A stretch of DNA of 6,700 bases from Oscillospiraceae bacterium. Lineage in GTDB: Bacteria > Bacillota_A > Clostridia > Saccharofermentanales > Saccharofermentanaceae. The DNA lies in assembly GCA_902803365.1 (NCBI GenBank), contig CADCPU010000273.1, positions 1 through 6,700 of the forward strand, given 5' to 3'. The translations under genes were made by a program, and so were the position numbers. Positions 1-5,903 of this stretch are shown piece by piece; positions within the stretch are counted from its first letter, which is position 1; each line of letters begins with the position of its first letter. Below the pieces are notes generated by a model. That model had not been told where the DNA came from and ran no database searches. It saw nothing but the letters and a program-made list of their open reading frames with translations.

Positions 1-1223
1 GTGATGTCACAATCTTCAAAGATCAGGTCTTTGTCGCAATAGAAAAGTATTTCCTTGCTGTCTGCATGCACCTTTCCCTTTACGGTAAGAGTCTGACCAT
101 AGCACGTGACAAAAGGATCATACCCTTCTTTGCGGTCTCCCCAATACTTCGTATATTCAAAATTATTGAATATAAGCGTGTTATTCACCGGATCATAGCG
201 AAGCATGTCGTTATAGAGATGCCAGATATCATCTCTTGAGGTAAGTAGATGTCCTTCGAGCCTTACAGGATAATTGACCTCTTTATTTGACACAAAATGA
301 TATTCGGTCTGCGCATAACCGCTGATCTGTTTGTCATTCTGATAAGCTTTGATATATATGGAGACCATCTGATCTTCCTTGACATCTCCCTCTCTGAGGA
401 GCCAGGACTGGATCGGACAATCATTATGATAACTGTCAAGATTCAGGCTGTAGGTTCCGGATTTGTCAGCTATCTTATATATATATCTGACATTGTAACG
501 GGTTGCACCCGGGAACGGATCCCATGTTATCCTCTCGCCTTCCACCTTGACATTCTTAACCGTATCTACATTGGTAAATGTCACTCCCTTGAAAGTGTTC
601 TGAACAGAGACCGGCCTGCTGTAATCACCGGACGAATAAGGATCTATGACTATCTCATAATCATGAGTACCGTTCTCTCCAACCATATTCAAAGCAACTT
701 TTGTTTCTTTCGTCTTGAGACCATGTGAGACATACTCGCCGTCGATCCTGACACTAACATCAAAAGTTATATCGGCATTCTCAAGTCCCGTATAATCATA
801 ATCCCAGCGGAGGCCATTACTGTCGAGAACGACATTGCTGACGTTTCTAAGCGGCGTAAGCTTAAGCTCATAGGAACTCTGATAGGTATAAGTATTCCCT
901 TGAGAATCCTCAGCGAAAAGCTTGAAGCCGTAAACGCCGTTCGGGATCCCCGCGTAACCTTTAAGATCAGCCTTGACGCTTATGGGGCTCTTTGAATATC
1001 CGGCCGTCGATGGCATAGGGGTACCATCAGGTTTTGTAATACTGAGATAGTAATATTTTACGAGATTCGGAATGGGATCAAACGAGATAACACCATCCTC
1101 ATACTTAAGATTCGGGAACTGAAGTTCAGCAGCATTGACCTCGCTGCTTTCTCCGACAAATAGCATTCCGATAATGATGGCCACCGCCAGGATGACACTG
1201 AATATTGACTTACTCTTTCGCAT
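1..1223 (-). CDS. Secreted modular protein, N-terminal part (runs off left edge); paralogue of the 810-residue protein at 2280-4712
   Basis: I translated this reading frame by eye. It is open from an ATG at 1223-1221 to the window edge, giving 407 codons with no stop. A GGAGG ribosome binding site lies at 1229-1233. Residues 1-31 form a classical signal peptide: Arg/Lys start, hydrophobic stretch at about 8-23, and a VNA-A type cleavage site near 31-32, so the product is exported. The mature part begins with about three fibronectin-III-like beta repeats (near 36-122, 125-210 and 222-312), marked by strands such as GVISFDP, GLRWDYD and RITWDPFPGA. From about 320 a beta-rich, possibly beta-helical part starts (RYDPVNNTL at 342-350, then YCDKDLIFEDC at 395-405). 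The same layout and several of the same motifs (VNAA, WDP, KYDPASKTL, CDKTLTF) occur in the 810-residue protein. Its C-terminus, and therefore any DUF4214 units, lies outside the window. Function unknown; probably a cell-surface or secreted binding protein. Confidence 0.88.
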   Translation of the reverse strand, partial: MRKSKSIFSVILAVAIIIGMLFVGESSEVNAAELQFPNLKYEDGVISFDPIPNLVKYYYLSITKPDGTPMPSTAGYSKSPISVKADLKGYAGIPNGVYGFKLFAEDSQGNTYTYQSSYELKLTPLRNVSNVVLDSNGLRWDYDYTGLENADITFDVSVRIDGEYVSHGLKTKETKVALNMVGENGTHDYEIVIDPYSSGDYSRPVSVQNTFKGVTFTNVDTVKNVKVEGERITWDPFPGATRYNVRYIYKIADKSGTYSLNLDSYHNDCPIQSWLLREGDVKEDQMVSIYIKAYQNDKQISGYAQTEYHFVSNKEVNYPVRLEGHLLTSRDDIWHLYNDMLRYDPVNNTLIFNNFEYTKYWGDRKEGYDPFVTCYGQTLTVKGKVHADSKEILFYCDKDLIFEDCDI

Positions 1224-1228
1224 AAACA

Positions 1229-1233
1229 ACCTC
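1229..1233 (-). promoter_or_regulatory. Ribosome binding site (GGAGG) that fixes the start of the left-edge secreted protein
   Basis: On the minus strand GGAGG stands five bases before the ATG at 1223. This supports the start that produces a complete signal peptide. Confidence 0.8.
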
Positions 1234-1314
1234 CGATCAAGTCTTAGCATATTCTATAAACAGTCTGTCATGGATGATATTTACCGCGCAGGATCGTTAC
1301 ACGCTTATGGATCG

Positions 1315-1320
1315 ATTATA
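1315..1320 (-). promoter_or_regulatory. Probable -10 box (TATAAT) for the left-edge secreted protein
   Basis: A perfect TATAAT reads on the minus strand about 92 bases upstream of the start codon. No good -35 box stands at 16-18 bases; the region there (about 1337-1344) reads ATATTC or CATATT. The promoter may therefore need an activator, and the 19-bp palindrome at 1342-1360 sits just where such a protein, or a repressor, could bind. Transcription would begin near 1308 and leave a leader of about 85 bases. Confidence 0.5.
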
Positions 1321-1341
1321 TCATTTATTAGAGATTGAATA

Positions 1342-1360
1342 TGTATCCATTTTGGATACA
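1342..1360. promoter_or_regulatory. 19-bp perfect inverted repeat, candidate operator between divergent genes
   Basis: The sequence TGTATCC-ATTTT-GGATACA has 7-bp perfect arms around a 5-bp spacer, typical of a site for a dimeric regulator. It covers or abuts the expected -35 region of the minus-strand promoter at 1315-1320. It also lies about 240 bp upstream of the plus-strand gene at 1597. No regulator gene is visible in the window, so the binding protein is unknown. A small hairpin in a transcript is the alternative reading. Confidence 0.45.
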
Positions 1361-1441
1361 GAATGAAACAGGTACCCGGAAGCATGTCGCGCCAAGGATG
1401 CTTAACGAATTTTCCAGGACACAGTTGTTATACGGCAGAAC

Positions 1442-1465
1442 TCGCGGAAAAAGTCCTCTCCGCGA
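1442..1465. repeat. GC-rich perfect hairpin (7-bp arms, 10-base loop) in the intergenic region
   Basis: TCGCGGA at 1442-1448 pairs perfectly with TCCGCGA at 1459-1465. No run of T follows on either strand, so it is not a standard intrinsic terminator. It is the strongest local stem in the 1363-1560 stretch and the main reason to suspect a structured RNA there. Confidence 0.5.
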
Positions 1466-1578
1466 AGCCGGCCTTACCAAAGCCGATACACTCGTCTTGC
1501 GGAAGAGCGGGATTCGCGATTTCTTATGGAACAAGAACGCATTTTATAGTATAGTAGTCAAGTTTTAAAATAGCGATT

Positions 1579-1585
1579 AGGGGAG
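1579..1585 (+). promoter_or_regulatory. Ribosome binding site (AGGGGAG) of the orphan membrane protein
   Basis: AGGGGAG stands 11 bases before the ATG at 1597, slightly farther than ideal. A possible -10 box, TATAGT at 1545-1550, lies just upstream but has no clear -35 partner. Confidence 0.6.
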
Positions 1586-1596
1586 CGAAAACAATT

Positions 1597-2217
1597 ATGG
1601 CCAGATGTATTTCGTGTGAAAATGATGATGCGGAGAAGGTATATCGTTATGCGATAGTGGGTTTTAATTCAACTTCTACCCAAAAGAATTATGTAGTTGC
1701 AACTAAGACGACTACGACGATCTATGAGAGAATGGCGTCTTTTGAGAAAGTTTGCGTATGCGATAAGTGTATCAAGAAGGAAAGAAGGATGTACGTCCTC
1801 AAATGGTCCGGGTTTATTGCTATGTTTGCAGCCGCAGCTTTATTTGTCGGAGGACTCAAAGTAGGCGAATTCAGTATCGGTCTGCTCATTGCATTCCTTG
1901 TTATATCCGTTATCGGTTTGATATCAGTCTTTTTCTATTCCAGAGCCAGGAAGGATGTTTTCTTTGCGGCAGATATCAGAAGTGCCATGACATCCAAAAA
2001 ATCCGCGTCAAAATACCGTTTTGTTCCGGTAACGTCATCTCTCTATTGTAAGAGGGGAACGACAACACCTGATGTCGATACATTTAAGCAGAGATCCGGA
2101 TTGAGAACACAGGTTGCAGATAAGCTCTTCAATCAGTTCGTTCTTCCCGGAAACGGCGATGAGATGATCGATTCGATATTGCTCGAGGCAGCAACGAGAC
2201 CTACAGCTAACGAATGA
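1597..2217 (+). CDS. Orphan membrane protein with two cysteine clusters (zinc-ribbon-like N-terminus) and two transmembrane helices
   Basis: I do not recognise the family. The 206-residue product starts MARCISC, with Cys4 and Cys7, and a second cluster CVCDKC places Cys53, Cys55 and Cys58. Together these could form one zinc site of the zinc-ribbon or treble-clef type, with a Thr-rich stretch (36-41) between the clusters. Two hydrophobic segments follow, about 68-86 and 93-113, separated by a short turn, so N- and C-terminal parts should lie on the same side, probably the cytoplasm. The C-terminal 90 residues are soluble, with basic patches after the second helix and a helical tail (171-200). 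There is no signal peptide. The gene stands alone, divergent from the left secreted protein and convergent with the 810-residue protein. That the frame is real is supported by the ribosome binding site, the conserved-looking Cys pairs and the hairpin after the stop. Function unknown. Confidence 0.8.
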   Translation: MARCISCENDDAEKVYRYAIVGFNSTSTQKNYVVATKTTTTIYERMASFEKVCVCDKCIKKERRMYVLKWSGFIAMFAAAALFVGGLKVGEFSIGLLIAFLVISVIGLISVFFYSRARKDVFFAADIRSAMTSKKSASKYRFVPVTSSLYCKRGTTTPDVDTFKQRSGLRTQVADKLFNQFVLPGNGDEMIDSILLEAATRPTANE

Positions 2218-2221
2218 TCTT

Positions 2222-2253
2222 GGGGCTGTCTCATTTACTTTTGAGACAGCCCC
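2222..2253. terminator. Perfect 12-bp hairpin between convergent genes, probable bidirectional terminator
   Basis: GGGGCTGTCTCA at 2222-2233 pairs perfectly with TGAGACAGCCCC at 2242-2253 around an 8-base loop. It lies 4 bases after the stop of the plus-strand orphan gene and 26 bases after the stop of the minus-strand 810-codon gene, the right place for a shared terminator. Neither side has the usual run of T after the stem, so termination may be weak or the hairpin may serve as a 3' stabiliser. Confidence 0.65.
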
Positions 2254-2279
2254 TCATGATATATAAACATCAACTATGA

Positions 2280-4712
2280 TCAATATGGAAGTATCCTTGC
2301 CTCGATGCACTTTTCAGTGAACTCAGGTGAACGGGTGAAGCCGAAGACCACATCGGAGCGCGGGGTGCCGGAAGCCATTACTCCAAGCCAGTAAGCAGAA
2401 CCGTCAGCGTCCGCCTCGCGGTCCATAAATGTCAGATAGAGGCGGTTCAGGAAATCTTCGTCAGAGAGCGCATAGGATGTCATCTCATCAGAGAGGAAGA
2501 ACGAAGCACCGACGATCTCACCGGTGGTCTCGAAGTTAGCAAGGACCGAAGCCCAATACTGGCGGCCTTCCTCGTCGTAGCCGCGGCCCAGGCAGGTCGT
2601 GTACATGCGCTCGACGAATGCATAGGTCAAGTCAGTCGGAGCGATGGCGCCGGTAGGCTTCAAGTCACCGCCCGAGCGTATTCCATAGGAAGCGCATGTG
2701 TCAGCCCACTCCTGAGAGTAGATGAAACCGTTAGCGACGGTCACTCGGTCCATGGTGCCTGACGACAGCTGCGAGAGCCAGAATGCCATTCCTTCGTCCT
2801 CTGGATCACGTCCGAAGAAAGTCTTGTAAAGGATAGTGACGAACTCTTCGTCAGTAGTGTCGCGAGATTCAAACTCGGGACTGAAGATAAATCCCTGAGC
2901 GACCTCGGCGCCTGTGCGGCGGAAGGAGTAGAGTTCTTCAGACCAGAAAGCCGCACCTTCGGCCTCCGGCTCACGGTCGAGAACATAGATGTAGATACGC
3001 TCGACGAATGCGCTGATGGACTTTTGAGGATCATCAGGCTTGGAAGAAGCTCCTGAAGTCGGCTTTGCAGGTGCCTTGGTTACTTGTGAAGTGACTTTGG
3101 CAGTAGGTGAGGCAGTAACCTTAGCCGTTGGCTTAGCGGAAGGTGTAGAGGTAGGTGTTGCTTCAGCAGGCTCGATCCTTATATGACTTGCAACCGTGCC
3201 GTCAGGGTTGAGGATAGTGTGTCCTGATTTGTCGAGCTTGCCGCCTTGGGGGATTACTATCTTGGAACCGTTGAGTTTTATCTTTCCGCCTGCGCTGATC
3301 GCGTTTTTCCCTTCAGCGACCACTGTTTCAAGGACGCAGCCGTGGTTGATAGTAATGTCGTTATCGGCGATTATTCCGTCCTCATATCCGCTTTTGAGAT
3401 AGAGCTCGCCCTTGTTGAAGACAATGTTCTTAGCATGTATCACGGTTTTTTCCGTGGTAGCTTTGGTCTTGAAGTCATTGGCGAAAGTGAGTGTCTTGTC
3501 ACAGTCAAAGGCCGTGCCGCCTTGAGTTATTAGATCGGGTTTATAATGTCCGCATACTGTAAGATCCTCTGTCGAATAGAAAGCGGTTGGCTTATGAAAG
3601 CCCCACTTGGATAAAGGACTTATCGTCAGCGTCTTGGAAGCCGGGTCATATTTCGACTGCCATCCCGGAAGCACATCGAAATTATACATATCGAGTTGGG
3701 TGCCGAAAACGTAAAGCGGATAATATGTTACAAGAGACGTGTCGACAATGTAATGGATATCAGTAAACGGCGTGAGCTGAACATCACCCTTACATGCAGC
3801 GATCTTAACGTCAACAAGGTTATCTTCGGCGCCCACATTGTAGAATTGGGTTAAGAGGTCTTTTGTCGTACCTGTAATTTTTTCGGTTGATCTGTTTTCG
3901 TCCCATTGATTCGGAACGCTATAACAATAGTTTAATAGATAGCTGTCGGCTTCAGGATAAGGATTCCACTGCAGTATACCATCCTTGATATTCACACCTG
4001 TAAGTACTGAGGAACCGCCAAACTCACGAGTGATCTCTGTCGAATTAGGACAGTTGCGGTTCATACAATAGTATGTCTTGGCCATTGGATTTACCGATAT
4101 ATAATAATTGTGAGATCCCGCCACGGCGATTTCATTCGTTGGGAAAGAGGTGTCTGCTGTGTAATACTTAAAGGCATATTGATCAGGACCATCAGTAGGA
4201 TCAACATAAACAGTCAGAACATAATTAAGCTCTTCTTCCGGAGGTATGTTGTATCGATCATGTTCCCAGGTCAAATAGTCGCCCTCCCACTTTATGGTAC
4301 CGACCTTGTGAACGATACGATCGACATATTCAACCTCGTCGCTCCACTTATAGCTGTTACCCTTTTTATCCTTGGCACTCAAGGTGATCTTGACTGGTCC
4401 GGACTTCAGCAGGTAACTATTGTCAAAATGATAGGTTTCTCTTATTGTCCGCTGATAATGCGCGTCCATATCAAAGATATTCATTCCGTAATTATACGTT
4501 TTTTTGAAGTTGTCGCTCTTTTTTTCGACCGTGATCTTGTAAACGTCGTCTGCAAGGTTTTCAATAGGATCCCACGTAAGGACATTATTTTCAAACTTCA
4601 CATTTGTGAACTTCTTCTTGGCAGCATTAACATCGTCTGCCGTGATCGTTTGTATCGTAAGGATCATGACGATCACGAGTAGTGTGCTTATAAATGATCT
4701 GAACCTTTGCAT
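2280..4712 (-). CDS. Large secreted modular protein with Fn3-like repeats, beta-helix-like region, Thr/Pro linker and four DUF4214 units
   Basis: The 810-residue product begins with a signal peptide (1-30; hydrophobic 8-22, cleavage near VNA-A), so it is exported. About three fibronectin-III-like beta domains follow (near 33-132, 138-232 and 236-325), each opening with a strand such as VLTWDP, YLTWEH or ILQWNP. Residues 330-515 are short repeating strands rich in Gly, Asn and Asp (for example DGIIADNDITINHG at 445-458, then KNAISAGGKIKLNG). They suggest a right-handed beta-helix like that of Clostridial carbohydrate-binding proteins; this is inference. A Thr/Pro/Ala/Lys/Ser linker spans 516-565. 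Four DUF4214-type units end the protein (about 566-617, 621-672, 696-745 and 751-802), each with F-V/L-x-x-x-Y, an R-[DEG]-rich acidic loop ending in EG or DG, and F/Y-W. No catalytic motif, LPXTG anchor or C-terminal membrane helix is seen. ATG at 4712 is preceded by GGAGGG at 4720-4725. Likely role: extracellular binding or adhesion. Confidence 0.9.
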   Translation of the reverse strand: MQRFRSFISTLLVIVMILTIQTITADDVNAAKKKFTNVKFENNVLTWDPIENLADDVYKITVEKKSDNFKKTYNYGMNIFDMDAHYQRTIRETYHFDNSYLLKSGPVKITLSAKDKKGNSYKWSDEVEYVDRIVHKVGTIKWEGDYLTWEHDRYNIPPEEELNYVLTVYVDPTDGPDQYAFKYYTADTSFPTNEIAVAGSHNYYISVNPMAKTYYCMNRNCPNSTEITREFGGSSVLTGVNIKDGILQWNPYPEADSYLLNYCYSVPNQWDENRSTEKITGTTKDLLTQFYNVGAEDNLVDVKIAACKGDVQLTPFTDIHYIVDTSLVTYYPLYVFGTQLDMYNFDVLPGWQSKYDPASKTLTISPLSKWGFHKPTAFYSTEDLTVCGHYKPDLITQGGTAFDCDKTLTFANDFKTKATTEKTVIHAKNIVFNKGELYLKSGYEDGIIADNDITINHGCVLETVVAEGKNAISAGGKIKLNGSKIVIPQGGKLDKSGHTILNPDGTVASHIRIEPAEATPTSTPSAKPTAKVTASPTAKVTSQVTKAPAKPTSGASSKPDDPQKSISAFVERIYIYVLDREPEAEGAAFWSEELYSFRRTGAEVAQGFIFSPEFESRDTTDEEFVTILYKTFFGRDPEDEGMAFWLSQLSSGTMDRVTVANGFIYSQEWADTCASYGIRSGGDLKPTGAIAPTDLTYAFVERMYTTCLGRGYDEEGRQYWASVLANFETTGEIVGASFFLSDEMTSYALSDEDFLNRLYLTFMDREADADGSAYWLGVMASGTPRSDVVFGFTRSPEFTEKCIEARILPY
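2298..3021 (-). other. DUF4214 region: four units arranged as two pairs
   Basis: This part encodes residues 565-805 of the 810-residue protein. Units 1 and 2 are separated from units 3 and 4 by a Gly/Pro-rich spacer (about 678-695). Acidic loops are REPEAEG, RDPEDEG, RGYDEEG and READADG; each is followed two residues later by F/Y-W. The D-x-D-x-D-G-like loop of unit 4 resembles a calcium-binding loop, which is an inference and not established for the family. Unit 1 and unit 3 both begin AFVER, and units 2 and 4 share an ASGT/SSGT turn, so the pairs probably arose by duplication of a two-unit block. Confidence 0.7.
3018..3167 (-). other. Low-complexity Thr/Pro/Ala/Lys linker of the secreted protein
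   Basis: Residues 516-565 consist almost wholly of Thr, Pro, Ser, Ala, Lys and Val, with degenerate repeats such as KPTAKVT and SPTAKVT. Such flexible linkers join binding modules in secreted Clostridial proteins and are often glycosylated. The linker marks the border between the beta-rich half and the DUF4214 half. Confidence 0.75.
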
Positions 4713-4719
4713 TAATATA

Positions 4720-4725
4720 CCCTCC
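4720..4725 (-). promoter_or_regulatory. Ribosome binding site (GGAGGG) of the 810-residue secreted protein
   Basis: On the minus strand GGAGGG stands seven bases before the ATG at 4712. Its surroundings (AAGACCGGAGG) resemble those of the left-edge paralogue (AAGACTTGATCGGAGG). Confidence 0.8.
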
Positions 4726-4741
4726 GGTCTTGATTATGCAA

Positions 4742-4770
4742 AGTATATCACATGAGAAGTTGTTCCTTAA
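4742..4770 (-). promoter_or_regulatory. Possible promoter of the 810-residue secreted protein
   Basis: On the minus strand TATACT (4742-4747) stands 17 bases after TTAAGG (4765-4770). The -10 box is good and the -35 box is weak. The site overlaps the stop codon of the aminotransferase gene. No terminator is visible between the two genes (54-bp gap), so read-through from the upstream operon is also possible. Confidence 0.4.
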
Positions 4771-5903
4771 ATGTATGACCTTATAAGGGAATCAGTGAAC
4801 ACTTCAAGGAGGCTGGCGCTTGCATTAAAACCGAGTTTGGCTAATGTAGCATCCAATGCCTTAAGGGCCTCCGCTACTTTGTCTGTCTGTGCGTTGTTGC
4901 CCATATGGCCGATCCGGATGAGCTTTCCCGCGAAGACGTCAAATGAGCCGGCGATCAGGATGTTGTGCTCTTTTCGCATAGTATCAATGATATCTTCTGC
5001 GCTGATTCCTTCAGGCACTTCGAAGGCAGTCACGGTGTTCGAAAAGCCGCTCTTGGCGTACAGTTTCAGACCTGCCGCAGTAACAGCTTGGCGAACGGCA
5101 GAGGCGATATTTGCGTGCCTGATAAGGATGTCGTGATCGCTGCTTATATTCTCAATTGCGGCATCAAGGCCCTTTATGTCACTTATCGGCATAGTGTAAG
5201 GGAACCATTTTGCTTCGTAGTAATCGAAAAACACCTTGAGGTTTGCATAGAAAGAACGGATCGGAGTACGACGGGCATTGATCGCTTTCTTGGCATCATC
5301 CGAAAGAACACATATCGTAAGTCCCGGAGGCGCAGAGATGACCTTCTGCGATCCGCCGCAAAGGATATCGATATAAGTCGTGTCAAGTGCGTCGCCGAAC
5401 ATGGTCGACACAGCGTCAACAACGGTAAGTATGCCGTGACTCTTAAGAAGCTTGGTGATGGCCGAAGCATCGTTGAGCATGCCGCTCGGTGTATCACCGT
5501 GGACCAGAGTCGCATACTTAAAGTTGCTGTCCAAGACAAGAAACTTTTCCAGGGCATCGATATCTATCGTCTCGCGGTAATCTGTCGTAAAGAGCACAGG
5601 ATCGCCGCCATACATCTGAACAAAATCCTGAAAGCCACGGCCGAAGACTCCGTTGTCTATCACAAGGACACGGTCGCCTTCTTCAGTCAACGAAGCGCAC
5701 GCTGCCTCAAGACCGAGGATGCCTTCACCGCCAAGGATAAAAGTCTCGGCCTTGGTATCGAGCAGTTTACTTATCTTTAAACAGAGCTTTTTATAGTCCT
5801 CAACGAAAGACAGGTCCAGATCGGGATTTGTGCAGGGAATGCTCCTTGCGTCCAGTACATTCTGCGGGACTTCTGTCGGTCCCGGTGTCATGATCTTATA
5901 CAT
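4767..5903 (-). CDS. Class V PLP-dependent aminotransferase, alanine/serine-glyoxylate aminotransferase family
   Basis: The 378-residue product is full length for the fold-type I, class V aminotransferases that act on alanine, serine or related donors with glyoxylate or pyruvate. It begins with the family's PGPTEVP motif (7-13). The cofactor site is visible: LGGEG at 57-61, HGDTPSG at 135-141 (the family's H-G-E/D-x-S-x-G segment), Asp163 in VVDAVS, which should contact the pyridine nitrogen, and Lys187 in CGGSQK, the expected Schiff-base lysine. Arg330 in KLIRIGHMG should bind the substrate carboxylate. The soluble cytoplasmic enzyme is probably a dimer. The start is supported by GAGGG at 5910-5914, six bases before the ATG. 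It overlaps the upstream ECF S component by 8 bp, so the two are almost certainly co-transcribed and coupled. The exact substrate pair cannot be read from sequence; PucG-like ureidoglycine or phosphonate roles are possible, and no purine or phosphonate gene lies nearby. Confidence 0.88.
   Translation of the reverse strand: MYKIMTPGPTEVPQNVLDARSIPCTNPDLDLSFVEDYKKLCLKISKLLDTKAETFILGGEGILGLEAACASLTEEGDRVLVIDNGVFGRGFQDFVQMYGGDPVLFTTDYRETIDIDALEKFLVLDSNFKYATLVHGDTPSGMLNDASAITKLLKSHGILTVVDAVSTMFGDALDTTYIDILCGGSQKVISAPPGLTICVLSDDAKKAINARRTPIRSFYANLKVFFDYYEAKWFPYTMPISDIKGLDAAIENISSDHDILIRHANIASAVRQAVTAAGLKLYAKSGFSNTVTAFEVPEGISAEDIIDTMRKEHNILIAGSFDVFAGKLIRIGHMGNNAQTDKVAEALKALDATLAKLGFNASASLLEVFTDSLIRSYI

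Larger units (their letters stand above)
1224..1596. other. Long intergenic region between divergent genes; no convincing gene, several inverted repeats
   Basis: These 373 bases separate the minus-strand secreted protein from the plus-strand orphan membrane protein. The left part holds the minus-strand leader, the TATAAT box and the palindrome described separately. From about 1363 to 1540 the sequence becomes richer in G+C than typical AT-rich intergenic DNA and contains two further perfect inverted repeats: AAGCAT/ATGCTT at 1380-1385 and 1398-1403, and TCGCGGA/TCCGCGA at 1442-1448 and 1459-1465. Open frames of 63-77 codons exist here on both strands. They overlap each other, lack good ribosome binding sites and have no recognisable domain, so I do not call them genes. 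A non-coding RNA, a dispersed repeat or a decayed gene are the possible explanations. Confidence 0.5.

Noticed and set aside
297..728. 143-codon open frame on the plus strand
   Set aside because: It lies entirely antisense to the left-edge secreted protein, whose signal peptide, ribosome binding site and repeats show that the minus strand is coding.
1335..1568. 77-codon open frame on the plus strand in the intergenic region, and overlapping 63- and 68-codon frames
   Set aside because: Frames overlap on both strands, the longest needs a TTG start without a ribosome binding site, and no domain, signal or membrane segment is seen. Treated as a non-coding candidate instead.
4110..4682. 190-codon open frame on the plus strand
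   Set aside because: Antisense shadow of the N-terminal part of the 810-residue protein, with no supporting start signal.
4779..4788. 10-bp perfect palindrome CCTTATAAGG
   Set aside because: It lies within the last codons of the aminotransferase gene and is short and AT-centred; chance is a sufficient explanation.
4965..5780. 271-codon open frame on the plus strand
   Set aside because: Antisense shadow of the aminotransferase gene, which has full motif support including the PLP lysine.
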